NCBI RefSeq assembly: GCF_003989135.1
Contig: NZ_RYZZ01000006.1
Span: 62,001-126,000, forward strand
Length of the DNA: 64,000 nucleotides
Source: Peribacillus cavernae
Lineage (GTDB): Bacteria; Bacillota; Bacilli; Bacillales; DSM-1321
Direction of reading: 5' to 3'
Part shown: positions 51,204 through 61,051 of the stretch, one piece after another
Numbering within the stretch: position 1 is the stretch's first letter
How the letters are laid out: each line of letters starts with the position of its first letter
Translations under genes and position numbers: made by a program
Notes under the pieces: generated by a model
The model's input: the letters and a program-made list of their open reading frames with translations, nothing else
Databases searched by the model: none
What the model was told of the DNA's origin: nothing

Positions 51204-53579
51204 GTGTCAGCGTTAGGAAAATCCTATAAGAGGATAGAAGGAATGTCCAAAGTTACCGGACAAACTGAATATGTGATGAATATGGAAATGCCCGGTATGC
51301 TTCATGTCAAATTACTTCGCAGTACAATTCCGCATGGATTAATCAAGCATATCGATGTCAGTGCGGCCGAACAGATCCCTGGAGTAATAAGAGTGGTTAC
51401 CGGGGAAGACTTGAAATCCATGGATATTAACCCTTATTACGGTCCTGCATTCCGGGATCAACCCGTGTTGGCCATTGATAAAGTAAGGTATGTGGGAGAT
51501 CCAGTTGCTGCTGTTATTGCTGAGGATTCGAAGATCGCTGAAGATGCTGTGAACTATATTGATGTTGAATACAAAGAACTGGAACCGGTATTTGATGTTT
51601 TGGAAGCTGCACAACCAGGGGCTCCAGTTATACATGAAGTCATTCGTCCGGCGGGAAGCTTTGCAGATCTGAAAAATTTGCTTCCAAAAGAGAACAGCAA
51701 TATTTGTATTCACTATAAACTTCGCCATGGTGATATGAAAAAGGGATTTGAACAAGCTGATCACATTTTTGAGGATACCTTCACAACCCCTGCGGCCGTT
51801 CACCTGCCAATGGAACAGCACGTAGCAATAGCATATGCAGAGCCGGATGGCCGAATGAACATTTGGACCGCCAACCAAAGTCCTTCGTTTGTCCGGAGCG
51901 AAGTGGCTCATGTATTAAAGATGCCCGAAAGTCGGTTAAGAGTCAGAGTTCCGTATCTAGGTGGAGGATTCGGTACAAAACTTTATGTGAAAATTGAGGC
52001 ACTTGTTGCGGTGCTCGCGTTAATTGTCAAAAAACCTGTCAAATTGGCTTTAACAATGGACGAGGTTTTTATTACTTTGACCAAACATGGAACCGTTTTC
52101 AAAATGAAAACAGGAATAACTAACGATGGTCGGATCATTGCCCGCCATTGTGAAGTGTATTGGGATGGTGGAGCATACGCAGATATAGGTCCTAGAATCA
52201 CACAAAAATCAGGGTTTACAGCAGCTGGTCCCTATGACATTCCAAATGTTCATATCGATTCATACAATGTCTATACAAACAAAGCTCCAGCGGGTGCGTT
52301 CCGTGGGTTTGGTGTTCCACAACTTGTATGGGCTTATGAGTCCCAAATGGATATTATTGCAGAAAAAATGGGCTGGGATCCACTGAATTTCCGTCGCAAA
52401 CAGGTGTTAACAGAAGGCAAGATACATGCAACCGGTCAAAAAATTGTTTCGGTGGGGCTCGACAAAATTATTGAAGAATTGAATACAAGTATTGGCTGGG
52501 AGGAGTTTTTCAAACAAAAACAGTCTAACGGCATAGTCAAACATGGAAGCAAAATTCGAGCCAAAGGTGTTGCGATTGGTTTGAAAGCGGTGTTGACTCC
52601 CTCGATTTCAGGAGCCATTGTCACTTTATTTGCCGATGGCAGTGCATCTGTTTATTGCAGTACAGTGGATATGGGCCAAGGATCAGATACAATTATGGGG
52701 CAAATTGCCGCAGAAGTTTTGGGTCTTCCGCGGGAAAAAGTGCATGTGGTTCACCCGGATACGGATGTAACACCATATGACACGATCACTGCGGCCAGTC
52801 GTTCGACCTTTTATATGGGAAATGCAATCTATAAAGCGGCAGAAGAAGTTAAAAACAAAATTTTCGAATCAGCTGCTGAATTTTTTGATGTCAAGCCTGA
52901 ACATTTAGCATTACAGGATGAGAAAGTGATTGTCGTGGAAAAACCCGAATTGAGTATGACACTCGGTGAAGTGGTAAAAGAAATTTTCCATATGCCAGCA
53001 GGAAGCATTATTGGTCAAAACGTGTATGAAAGCCACTACCAAAGTCCTGACCCGGAAACCGGCCAGTCGGAAGATATTGCAATATTCTGGTTTCCCGGAG
53101 GTACTGCAGTAGAAATCGAAGTGGATACGGAAACAGGAAAAATTGATGTTTTACAACTAATATCCGTGGGTGACGTCGGCAAAGCCATTAATCCGTTTAA
53201 TGTGCATCAGCAGCTCTATGGAGCTTCTATTATGCAGCTTGGCCAAGCGCTATTTGAAGAATGTATATTTGATTACGGTCAAATGATCAATGCAAATATG
53301 GCCGATTACAAGGTTCCGACCTTTAAGGATCTCCCTGCAAAAACGGAAACTATCATTGTTGAGGTTCCACATCCGGAGGGACCATTCGGCGCCAAGGGAG
53401 TTGGCGAAACCGCCTCATTTGCCGTGCAGCCGGCAATTGCGAATGCATTGTATCAAGCAACAGGAGTTCGAGTTAAAGACATGCCTTTAACTCCGGAACG
53501 GGTTTTGCAGGCTTTAAAACAGACGACAAATCGGTCAGAGTCCACAATTCGTGATTTTAAAGAAAAGGCTAAAGGGTGA
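51204..53579 (+). CDS. Molybdopterin-binding large subunit of second molybdenum hydroxylase
   Basis: A 791-residue subunit with a GTG start behind AAAGGAGGTAG. It has GGGFG at 253-257, the loop AFRGFG at 365-370 and the catalytic Glu735 in GAKGVGET. The loop resembles form II aerobic CO dehydrogenase-like hydroxylases (AYRGAGR), not true CO dehydrogenase. It differs clearly from the large subunit at 946, so the two operons likely act on different substrates. Confidence 0.92.
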   Translation: MSALGKSYKRIEGMSKVTGQTEYVMNMEMPGMLHVKLLRSTIPHGLIKHIDVSAAEQIPGVIRVVTGEDLKSMDINPYYGPAFRDQPVLAIDKVRYVGDPVAAVIAEDSKIAEDAVNYIDVEYKELEPVFDVLEAAQPGAPVIHEVIRPAGSFADLKNLLPKENSNICIHYKLRHGDMKKGFEQADHIFEDTFTTPAAVHLPMEQHVAIAYAEPDGRMNIWTANQSPSFVRSEVAHVLKMPESRLRVRVPYLGGGFGTKLYVKIEALVAVLALIVKKPVKLALTMDEVFITLTKHGTVFKMKTGITNDGRIIARHCEVYWDGGAYADIGPRITQKSGFTAAGPYDIPNVHIDSYNVYTNKAPAGAFRGFGVPQLVWAYESQMDIIAEKMGWDPLNFRRKQVLTEGKIHATGQKIVSVGLDKIIEELNTSIGWEEFFKQKQSNGIVKHGSKIRAKGVAIGLKAVLTPSISGAIVTLFADGSASVYCSTVDMGQGSDTIMGQIAAEVLGLPREKVHVVHPDTDVTPYDTITAASRSTFYMGNAIYKAAEEVKNKIFESAAEFFDVKPEHLALQDEKVIVVEKPELSMTLGEVVKEIFHMPAGSIIGQNVYESHYQSPDPETGQSEDIAIFWFPGGTAVEIEVDTETGKIDVLQLISVGDVGKAINPFNVHQQLYGASIMQLGQALFEECIFDYGQMINANMADYKVPTFKDLPAKTETIIVEVPHPEGPFGAKGVGETASFAVQPAIANALYQATGVRVKDMPLTPERVLQALKQTTNRSESTIRDFKEKAKG

Positions 53580-53584
53580 ATCAC

Positions 53585-54085
53585 ATGAAAAAACAAGTAA
53601 ACTTTACGTTGAATGGAAAAAAAGTCACCGCATTAGTTTCCTCTAGCGATACCCTGTTAGAGGTCTTGAGAAATCAGTTTCATCTATATGGGGCCAGAGA
53701 ATCATGCGCCTTGGGACTTTGCGGGGTTTGTACCTTAATCGTTTCCGGTAACCCGGTAAGCGGTTGTCTTTATCTTGCACCCATGGTTGATGGGGAAGAA
53801 GTCTTGACGGTTGAAGGTTTGGAAAGCGAGGGCGAGCTTCACCCAGTTCAGCAAGCTTTTTACGAGAAAAATGCTTTTCAATGTGGGTATTGTACGTCGG
53901 GTATGATTTTAATGGCAAAAAAGTTACTTGATGAGAATCCGAACCCGTCAGAGGAAGAAATCAAGGACTACATGGCAGGAAATATATGCCGGTGCGCAAG
54001 TTACAAACAAATTATAGAAGCGATAAACGAGGCATCAAAGATATTGGATACCGGAACTAATGGCGTGAAGGCAGCCTACCAATGA
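53585..54085 (+). CDS. 2Fe-2S subunit of second molybdenum hydroxylase
   Basis: ATG 53585 is favoured over GTG 53576 because AAAGGGTG lies just before it; 166 residues. It has the two cluster motifs (CALGLCGVC, and CGYCTSG with CRCASY). It overlaps the RraA-like gene by four bases (ATGA). Confidence 0.92.
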   Translation: MKKQVNFTLNGKKVTALVSSSDTLLEVLRNQFHLYGARESCALGLCGVCTLIVSGNPVSGCLYLAPMVDGEEVLTVEGLESEGELHPVQQAFYEKNAFQCGYCTSGMILMAKKLLDENPNPSEEEIKDYMAGNICRCASYKQIIEAINEASKILDTGTNGVKAAYQ

Positions 54086-54813
54086 TGGAAGGAAAGAAAA
54101 TGGTTGGGCATACAGGTTTCGGATACATTGAAACGATTGACCGCCCATGTGCAGAATTGATAAATAATTTGACAATGATGGATTCGGCCAATGTGACAGA
54201 TGCTCAAAACAGAACTGGCGCAATGGACAGAGGAATCAAACCTTTGGATCAAGGTAAGAGGATTTTTGGGACAGCGATTACAGTGGAACTGCCATTAGGA
54301 GACAATCTAATGCTTTATAAAGCATTAGATTTAGCTCAACCTGGAGATGTTCTGGTAGTATATACGAACGGAAACTTCAACAAGGCGATCTGGGGGGAAT
54401 TAATGACCAAATCGGCCATGTTACTGAAAGTTGGCGGTTTGGTTGTCGACGGACTCATTCGTGACAGACAGGCAAATCGCAATCATGATTTTCCGATTTT
54501 TTGCAGAGGAACTACTTCTGTAAGTGTTGAGAAAAACGGACCCGGGTTTGTTAACGGGGAAATTCCCTGCGGTGGTACAGTTGTAAGACCAGGAGATATC
54601 ATCATCGGGGATGATGATGGAGTTGTTGTGGTCAAAAAAGAGAATCTGTCAATGGTGATAGAGAACCTTAAACAAATCGAACAGCGAGAAATCACTAGAA
54701 GCCAAGAAATTGCCAACGGTCAGGCGCTGCCTAAGTGGTTTGCACAACTCATGGCGGAAAAAGGATTGTTACCTGGAATGAACAGAGAGGATACACGAAT
54801 AGGAAAGAAGTGA
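54082..54813 (+). CDS. RraA-like aldolase/oxaloacetate decarboxylase family protein
   Basis: A 243-residue protein with the RraA/HMG-aldolase fold: ELPLGDNLMLYKAL, and GGLVVDGLIRDRQ carrying the substrate-binding Arg-Asp pair, followed by VRPGDIIIGDDDGVVVV. Catabolic members cleave 4-hydroxy-4-methyl-2-oxoglutarate or 4-carboxy-4-hydroxy-2-oxoadipate, end products of aromatic ring cleavage, or decarboxylate oxaloacetate. That role fits its place in this operon better than RNase E regulation. Confidence 0.82.
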   Translation: MMEGKKMVGHTGFGYIETIDRPCAELINNLTMMDSANVTDAQNRTGAMDRGIKPLDQGKRIFGTAITVELPLGDNLMLYKALDLAQPGDVLVVYTNGNFNKAIWGELMTKSAMLLKVGGLVVDGLIRDRQANRNHDFPIFCRGTTSVSVEKNGPGFVNGEIPCGGTVVRPGDIIIGDDDGVVVVKKENLSMVIENLKQIEQREITRSQEIANGQALPKWFAQLMAEKGLLPGMNREDTRIGKK

Positions 54814-54816
54814 CTT

Positions 54817-55901
54817 GTGGTGAACGAACTCAAAATGGTTTATTCTGCTATCGGGAAGGCGCGAGATGAAGGGCAAAAGGTAGCCATGGCAACTGTTGTA
54901 GCCGTCAAGGGGTCTGCATATCGCAGACCTGGGGCTCGTATGATTGTTGTTGAAGGTGAACAGTCTGTCGGAATGCTTGGTGGAGGTTGTTTTGATACGG
55001 ATGTAAAAGAAATAGCCATGGAAGTGTTGAATACAGAAGTACCCAAACTTCGCCTGTATAATATGGCTGACGATGAGGTATGGGGACTTGGACTTGGATG
55101 TAACGGTAGTGTGTATGTATTAATCGAATCTATGTTAACTGACCTTGGTCAGGAATGGCTTCAAAGGGTAGGACAATCGCTGGAAAACAGAAACGGTTTA
55201 TGGATTCAACATCGCTTTTCAAAACCACTTAATTTTGATTATTTTGACGAAAATATGAAGTGTCTTTACAGCGGAACTATTTGGATTTGTATTCTAAAAC
55301 GAACATGCAGGTACAAAAGGGCAGCCCCTTTATCTTTGATGAATGGATAGAACCAACTTCAAGGTTGATCATTTTCGGAGCGGGTCATGACGTGATACCA
55401 GTCGTGGAGTTTGCTTCCAAGGCTGGGTTTGATGTGACAATCGTCGACCAAAGGCAAGAGCTGCTCAACTATAATCGTTTTCCAGGTGCTGTTGGATTTG
55501 TCCATTCATACCCGGATGAATACGAGGAAAAATTGCCTCTAATGGCCAATGATTATGTTCTATTCATGTCACATCGAATTAACTATGATGCGGCCGCATT
55601 TCGAGTCTGTTACCGGTATCCAGTTAAATACCTCGGTTTCTTGGGACCAAAGAGCAGGACTGAACAAATAAAAGAGATGGTAGGAATCGATATTGGGTTT
55701 TTAAATCGTATCCAACATAGGATTTTTGCACCGATTGGTTTGGATATTGGATCAGAAACGGCAGAACAAGTGGCATTAAGCATTGTGTCTGAGTTATTAG
55801 CAATCAAAAAAGACCGACCTGCAACATCTCTACGTGAAAAAAACGGGAACATTCATGACGGAAAACCCGATACTTCCCGCTCGATAGGCGGACTGAATTG
55901 A
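54817..55901 (+). pseudogene. xdhC: Frameshifted xdhC
   Basis: The first frame (GTG 54817 to a stop at 55350) gives the XdhC N-terminal domain, including KGSAYRRPGARM and SVGMLGGGCFDTDV. The homology then moves to another frame, which carries the C-terminal Rossmann domain (RLIIFGAGHDVIPV, LFMSHRINYD, GFLGPKSR, PIGLDIGSETAEQVALS) to 55901. The change falls between about 55255 and 55300. One base change would restore it, so sequencing error is possible; otherwise the operon has lost its own cofactor-insertion chaperone. Confidence 0.85.
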
Positions 55902-55903
55902 CC

Positions 55904-56067
55904 TTCTAGCTGCCATTCTTGCTTGGTTTATATTAAATCCCTCTGATCCAGAATCTTGGAGAGATCTTTTCGTAATTGCAAGTATTCCAGCCTTTTGCAC
56001 GCTTCTTTTCATTATCCTATTTGTACAAGAATCACCTGTTTATGAAATTAATCCAGGTGTTAAATAA
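55904..56067 (+). pseudogene. Fragment of an MFS transporter gene
   Basis: An uninterrupted stretch without a start encodes two half-helices and the mid-protein signature of MFS sugar/organic acid carriers: LLAAILAWFIL, then PESWRDLFVIASIPAF and FVQESPVYEI. It stops after 54 codons. It follows the xdhC frame by two bases and is followed by a terminator. Confidence 0.65.
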
Positions 56068-56112
56068 AAAAAGATGTGCAAAAGTCAAAAATGGCTTGCA
56101 CATCTTTTTTTA
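56067..56112 (+). terminator. Intrinsic terminator of the second hydroxylase operon
   Basis: AAAAAAGATGTGCAA pairs with TTGCACATCTTTTTT, a 15-bp perfect stem with more Ts following. Confidence 0.85.
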
Positions 56113-56152
56113 TCTCCATTTCTTAGTGTCAAAAATAATGTACCAGATGTGT

Positions 56153-56163
56153 GGTCAGACCAT
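56153..56163. promoter_or_regulatory. Palindrome TGGTCAGACCA, FCD/GntR-type operator candidate
   Basis: The 11-bp near-perfect palindrome matches the half-site pattern TGGTNNNACCA used by FadR/PdhR/LldR-like regulators. It lies about 110 bases upstream of the remains of just such a regulator gene. Confidence 0.45.
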
Positions 56164-56270
56164 CAAATATTCTGACCAGAAACTTTTCTAAAGCTTATGC
56201 TCGTATTTCACTACTTTTATTGAAGTGAGCGATCAACTAACCACAGTCTAGACCGATTATACGTAAGTTC

Positions 56271-56447
56271 ATGTATGATCTATACAATTTCAGCAATTTA
56301 GTTTTACGAGTTCAAAACAAAGCAGTTATCGTCCTGGAATTTCATCAGAATATCTATAACGCGATTAAACAGCCGGATACGGAAAAAGCAAGCACTCTTA
56401 TAGTAGACCATTTGTATAGTGTTCATGGGTTTCTAAAGAAAGGATAA
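56271..56447 (+). pseudogene. C-terminal fragment of a GntR-family (FCD domain) regulator
   Basis: Fifty-eight codons encode the last helices of an FCD ligand-binding domain: EFHQNIYNAIKQPDTEKASTL then VDHLYSVHGFLKK, stop. The DNA-binding domain is absent upstream. It lies next to a matching operator palindrome and an MFS fragment, suggesting a former regulator-transporter pair. Confidence 0.6.
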
Positions 56448-56586
56448 TGGGAATATGAATAAAATCCCAACTAACCTTTTATTGAGTGCTACGGCCAAAT
56501 TTTCTTAAAAAGAAGGTATTTCTGCTATGATGCAGAAAATAGAAATGTACTCATGCGGTAAAGTCCGAATGAAATGGGGTAGCATC

Positions 56587-57612
56587 ATGCTAAAAAGTAA
56601 TATTGAGATTGACAAGATCGTAGCAGATATCGATGACTTTGTAGGGTTATCAGGAGTCGTGTACATGAAAAACGGAAATGATGTTGTCTTTGAATCAGCG
56701 TATGGTTATTCAAACAGGGCTGAAGAACTGTCAAACACCGTGAATACACGGTTTGGCATCGCGTCTGGTTGTAAATTGTTCACAGCCATAGGTATTTGTC
56801 AGCTAGTTGAAAAAGGGGCTCTCTCTTTTCATACTCGCCTGAAAGACTGTTTAGGTATCAATTTTCCGAACTTTGATGAAAGTATAACCATCCATCACCT
56901 TTTAACACACAGCTCCGGCATCCAGGACTATTTTGACGAGGAGGAAATGGACGATTTTGAGGAGCTTTGGAAGGAACAGCCTACGTATCTTTTAAACCAT
57001 TTAAAAGATTTTTTGCCAATGTTCCAAAATAATCAGATGATGTTTAAACCAGGCGAAAGATTTCATTATAATAATGCTGGTTTCATTGTATTAGGATTAA
57101 TTATCGAACAACAAACAGGGCTCAGTTTTACAGATTATATGGAGTCAGAAGTATTTAATCGATGTGGTATGAGGGATTCGGGGTACTTTTCTTTAGATAA
57201 CCTCCCGAAAAATACAGCCTATGGGTATATAGACAATGAAGAAGATGGGACCTGGAGAACAAATGTATTCTCTATACCTATTAAAGGCGGGGCTGATGGC
57301 GGGGCATTCATCACAGCACCGGATATGATGAAATTGTGGGAAGGATTATTTAACCATGAGTTATTAAGTGAAGCCTATACGAATGCCCTATTGAATCCGC
57401 ATATAGCGGTTAAAGGTGAGGCGTATTACGGTTATGGGATATGGATAAACAAAAGAAACAATAACATTTTCAAGTACCATGTTATCGGATATGACCCTGG
57501 TGTGAGCTTTCATTCATCCGTGTATCCGGATCTTGGAATTAAGCTAGTTGTACCTTCAAACAAAGGCTACGGTTCATTTGATGTGACAAAAGCAATAGAA
57601 GATCTTTTTTGA
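56587..57612 (+). CDS. Serine hydrolase, beta-lactamase/class C PBP family
   Basis: ATG 56587 is preferred (341 residues); the frame opens at 56527. The SxxK motif is SGCK at 60-63 and the second motif is Tyr161-Asn-Asn163. The third motif (KTG or HxG) is not obvious. No signal peptide, so it is probably a cytoplasmic esterase/peptidase of the family rather than a beta-lactamase. Confidence 0.82.
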   Translation: MLKSNIEIDKIVADIDDFVGLSGVVYMKNGNDVVFESAYGYSNRAEELSNTVNTRFGIASGCKLFTAIGICQLVEKGALSFHTRLKDCLGINFPNFDESITIHHLLTHSSGIQDYFDEEEMDDFEELWKEQPTYLLNHLKDFLPMFQNNQMMFKPGERFHYNNAGFIVLGLIIEQQTGLSFTDYMESEVFNRCGMRDSGYFSLDNLPKNTAYGYIDNEEDGTWRTNVFSIPIKGGADGGAFITAPDMMKLWEGLFNHELLSEAYTNALLNPHIAVKGEAYYGYGIWINKRNNNIFKYHVIGYDPGVSFHSSVYPDLGIKLVVPSNKGYGSFDVTKAIEDLF

Positions 57613-57660
57613 TTCGAAAAACTACCATTAGTTCATCTCGCTAGTAGAGGAGTCCCTGTT

Positions 57661-58473
57661 ATGAATATCAGTTACGTTCTTAATCAGTTGAGTGACCGTT
57701 TTTTTAAGTTGCGGGTATATGATCTATCCGCACAAATGGCTTATTACTTTTTAATGTCCGTCTTTCCATTTTTACTAGTCATTTATTCATTAATGGCTTA
57801 TTTGCCAATAAAGGAAGATAATATTTTAGAACTGGTCAAACCTTATGCACCCGAAAACACCTATGATTTAATTGACAAAACACTGTCGTACACCGTAACG
57901 GAGCAACAGGGGAACATCTTGTCATTCGGTTTAATTATTACATTATGGCTCTCTTCAATGGGTTTCCAATGCATTAAACGGATTCTAAATGATGCTTATT
58001 CTGTTCAATTGAAGGGTAATTTTCTGAAACAAATTCTCGAGAGTTTAGTGCTTACAGTTGGATTTATGATCGCCATCCTGTTTTCAGTCTTTATTCCCGT
58101 TATTGAAAAAGTAATGAGACATTATTTGAATGCTGTCTTTTCTATAGATGGATTTCAGAACTTATGGATTCTAATTCAATGGGGAATTGGAAGCTTATTT
58201 TTAATTATCTTTTTTTTAGTTTTATATTATTTTGCACCTAATATTAAGCTGAAATTGTCAAAAGTATGGCCAGGTGCGATTTTTTCAACGATTGGCTGGC
58301 AGCTTGTTTCGATGGGATTCGCGGCCTATGTAAGAGGGAGCAATTATTCTGCATTGTACGGGCAATTGGGAGGAATTGTTGTTTTAATGCTCTGGTTTTA
58401 TCTTTCTGCCATGATTATTATTATTGGAGGCTTGTTGAACACCATCGTCCATCCCGCAAGAGAAAGCAATTAA
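57661..58473 (+). CDS. YihY/BrkB-family membrane protein
   Basis: A 270-residue integral membrane protein with about six hydrophobic helices. AQMAYYFLMSVFPFLLVIYSLM and the C-terminal YGQLGGIVVLMLWFYLSA are diagnostic of the YihY family. Function is unknown in bacteria despite the old name ribonuclease BN. It lies 49 bases after the serine hydrolase and may be cotranscribed. Confidence 0.87.
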   Translation: MNISYVLNQLSDRFFKLRVYDLSAQMAYYFLMSVFPFLLVIYSLMAYLPIKEDNILELVKPYAPENTYDLIDKTLSYTVTEQQGNILSFGLIITLWLSSMGFQCIKRILNDAYSVQLKGNFLKQILESLVLTVGFMIAILFSVFIPVIEKVMRHYLNAVFSIDGFQNLWILIQWGIGSLFLIIFFLVLYYFAPNIKLKLSKVWPGAIFSTIGWQLVSMGFAAYVRGSNYSALYGQLGGIVVLMLWFYLSAMIIIIGGLLNTIVHPARESN

Positions 58474-58735
58474 CTGATAAAAGCTGACCAGATTTAGAAT
58501 TTTGAAATCCTTCACTACTGTATCATACTACTATACTAGTATACTAAAATTTCCCAAAACCATTGACAATTAGGAGGATGGACAAATAAAATAAAAGTAA
58601 GTTAGTAATGAATAGGCAATATTCGGAAAATGGGGGTTACTATGAGCCAAAATAATGCGATTGGGAAAATAGCAAACCTCTGGCGTCCCTGAAGGAAGAG
58701 GAAATGGATTTTTTTCGGCCACTATTGAACGAGGA

Positions 58736-58779
58736 GGCGATGATGGTATCACGATGCCATTATCGTCTTCTTTTTTTTC
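58736..58779 (+). terminator. Terminator-like hairpin upstream of hutH
   Basis: GGCGATGATGGTAT pairs with ATGCCATTATCGTC (GU pairs included), four-base loop, followed by a long T run. It probably ends readthrough from the YihY gene. No convincing gene is seen in 58474-58735. Confidence 0.65.
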
Positions 58780-58789
58780 AAATTTAAGC

Positions 58790-58920
58790 AAGATTCAAGC
58801 GAAAAATTCCTGGATTAAGCGAAAAATGGGAAATCGAGCGAAAACAATGGTGATTCAAGCGAAAAAATTTGGAATCAAGCGAAAACAGATCTTATTCAAG
58901 CGAAAAGAAAAGCGAAAACC
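58790..58920. repeat. Degenerate tandem array, unit about 20 bp, core ATTCAAGCGAAAA
   Basis: AAGCGAAAA or a close variant recurs with GC at 58799, 58819, 58838, 58859, 58879, 58900 and a truncated copy at 58912. This is the reverse complement of the TTTTCGCTTGAT family at 23443-23590. It ends 36 bases before the hutH start, so it lies in the 5' leader. Confidence 0.8.
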
Positions 58921-58955
58921 TACTTTTAAAATCGAGTATTTCAGGAGGGAAAGTC

Positions 58956-60446
58956 ATGGTTGAGTTAACTGGAGATTCACTAACATTGGGCCAAATCAGA
59001 CAAATTTGCTTTGAAGGTGAGCTTGTGGCGATCAGCGCGGTTAGCATGGGCAAGGTGGTAGAAAGCAGGGCAGCTGTTGAAAAAATCGTTGCTGAAAAAC
59101 GTACGATATACGGAATTAATACCGGATTTGGCAAATTTAGTGATGTGATAATCGCCGAAGATGATGTGAACGATTTACAGTTGAATTTGATCCGTTCTCA
59201 TGCTTGCGGGGTGGGAGATCCTTTTCCGGAAGTGGTTTCAAGAGCAATGGTGCTGCTTCGCCTGAATGCTCTGATAAAAGGGTTTTCCGGGATACGGCCT
59301 GTTACAGCGGAACAACTTGTTACGTTATTAAATTCGCACATCCACCCAGTCATCCCGCAGCAAGGCTCCCTGGGGGCATCCGGAGATTTAGCCCCGCTTT
59401 CCCATCTTGCTCTCGTTTTAGCGGGAGAAGGAAAGGTGCACTATAAAGGAAATGTTTGCACCACCCAAGATGTTTACAGGCAGGAAGGGCTAAAACCGAT
59501 TGTACTGCAGGCAAAAGAGGGGCTGGCCTTGATTAACGGTACTCAGACCATGACAGCAATGGGCGTGATTAACTGGCTTGAAGCAAGCGATCTTGCCTAT
59601 CAAAGCGAGTGGATTGCAGCGCTCACAATGGAAGGGTTGGGGGGCATTATTGATGCCTTTCATCCAGCGATTCATGAAGTACGCGGTTATCCGCAGCAAA
59701 TAGCGGTTGCCGAGCGATTACGGAATATTTTATCAGGAAGCAAGTTGATCACCAGGCAGGGGGAGAAGCGCGTACAGGATGCTTATTCACTGCGCTGTAT
59801 TCCACAGGTGCATGGCGCTTCCTGGCAGGCATTGGATTATGTGAAGGAGAAGCTTGAAATTGAAGTGAATGCTGCTACCGATAATCCTTTGATTTTCGAC
59901 GGCGGGAAAACGGTTATCTCGGGCGGTAATTTTCACGGCCAGCCGATTGCGATCGCCATGGATTTTATGAAAATTGCCATGGCGGAATTTGCAAGCATCT
60001 CCGAAAGAAGGATTGAACGGCTCGTGAACCCGCAATTAAGTGATTTGCCGCCGTTTTTAAGTCCTCAGCCGGGACTGCAATCAGGGGCAATGATTATGCA
60101 ATACTGTGCTGCATCACTGGTCTCGGAAAACAAAACACTTGCCCATCCGGCAAGTGTCGACTCCATCCCTTCTTCAGCCAACCAGGAAGATCATGTAAGC
60201 ATGGGTACGATCGCGGCCAGGCATGCCTATAGCATTATCCAGAATGTTCGCCGGGTGCTCGCAATTGAGTGCATTTGTGCCCTGCAGGCAGTTGAGTACC
60301 GCGGCGTGGAAAAAATAGCACCGCAAACGAAAAGCTTTTATGAAGAGGCACGGAAAGTGGTAGCTTCGATTAATGTGGATCGGGTGTTTTCGGAAGATAT
60401 TGAAAGAATGGCTGAATGGCTAAACAAAGGTAAATGGCCCCGGTAG
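58956..60446 (+). CDS. hutH: Histidine ammonia-lyase
   Basis: CAGGAGGGAAAG fixes the start at ATG 58956 (496 residues); the frame opens at 58869 inside the repeat array. The Ala141-Ser142-Gly143 triad (GASGDLAP) forms the MIO cofactor. [19 protein letters not shown] and [12 protein letters not shown] support histidine rather than phenylalanine as substrate. It deaminates histidine to urocanate. The usual hutU, hutI and hutG are not adjacent, so this may be a lone or second copy. Confidence 0.88.
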   Translation: MVELTGDSLTLGQIRQICFEGELVAISAVSMGKVVESRAAVEKIVAEKRTIYGINTGFGKFSDVIIAEDDVNDLQLNLIRSHACGVGDPFPEVVSRAMVLLRLNALIKGFSGIRPVTAEQLVTLLNSHIHPVIPQQGSLGASGDLAPLSHLALVLAGEGKVHYKGNVCTTQDVYRQEGLKPIVLQAKEGLALINGTQTMTAMGVINWLEASDLAYQSEWIAALTMEGLGGIIDAFHPAIHEVRGYPQQIAVAERLRNILSGSKLITRQGEKRVQDAYSLRCIPQVHGASWQALDYVKEKLEIEVNAATDNPLIFDGGKTVISGGNFHGQPIAIAMDFMKIAMAEFASISERRIERLVNPQLSDLPPFLSPQPGLQSGAMIMQYCAASLVSENKTLAHPASVDSIPSSANQEDHVSMGTIAARHAYSIIQNVRRVLAIECICALQAVEYRGVEKIAPQTKSFYEEARKVVASINVDRVFSEDIERMAEWLNKGKWPR

Positions 60447-60473
60447 GATTGGCGTGATTTAATGGGATGCTCA

Positions 60474-60647
60474 TCATGATGTGCGTACTAACAGCAGAAG
60501 GAAAACAGCTTCAATGATGACTTTTCCTTTGAATTTCGTATTAGCCATTACCTTCCCTAATAATAACCCTAAAACTAAAACCATTACTCCAAAGACAGAT
60601 GCGATCTCAATGGAGAGTCTGACCGGTGACCAAAAGTCGGTTGCCAT
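60474..60647 (-). pseudogene. modB: 5' stub of molybdate ABC transporter permease gene
   Basis: Fifty-seven codons starting TDFWSPVRLSIEIASVFGVM and including LGKVMANTKFKGKVIIEAVF match the first quarter of ModB. The homology ends abruptly (VRTS, stop). It lies six bases downstream of the modA remnant on the same strand, the usual modAB order. Confidence 0.78.
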
Positions 60648-60652
60648 TTAAA

Positions 60653-60924
60653 TTAATTCAGACCTTTAAATCCGTACTTTACTAAAGTCTCTATAGATTT
60701 TTCATTTTGGAGATACTCGTAGAATAGTTGGGCTTCTGTTGAATGGGAACTGTTAAAGCATCTTGTAAACTTGAAGCTGCCGAAATAGTCAATTCCACTT
60801 TCTTATCAGAAGCTTCTTGCTTCTGTTCTTCTGGCTTTTTACTTTGTTCATTTGTTGAACACCCAGACACGACTAGCAATAACAGCATTACCGAGACAAA
60901 TAAAAGATATAATTTTTTCATCAT
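60653..60924 (-). pseudogene. modA: Internally deleted molybdate-binding lipoprotein gene
   Basis: The N-terminus has a lipoprotein signal with Cys22 (VVSGCST) and the mature ModA start VELTISAASSLQDALT. The frame then goes out of register, and a second frame gives the ModA C-terminus (STEAQLFYEYLQNEKSIETL, VKYGFKGLN, stop). About 170 residues in between are missing. The protein cannot bind molybdate. Confidence 0.8.
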
Positions 60925-61051
60925 CCCTCTTCCTTCCTCGTATATTATAATTAGTTATAATAAAAAATGAAATAAAAAAGTCACTTTTATTACTATTAAC
61001 GTTATTTAAAAAAATTTCAATACCGGTTAAGGATGGGTGGCTCCGTGAAAG

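Noticed and set aside
13231-60446. Idea that HutH makes cinnamate that UbiD decarboxylates
   Set aside because: The HutH sequence has histidine-specific motifs ([10 protein letters not shown]) and the genes are 45 kb apart with no shared control.
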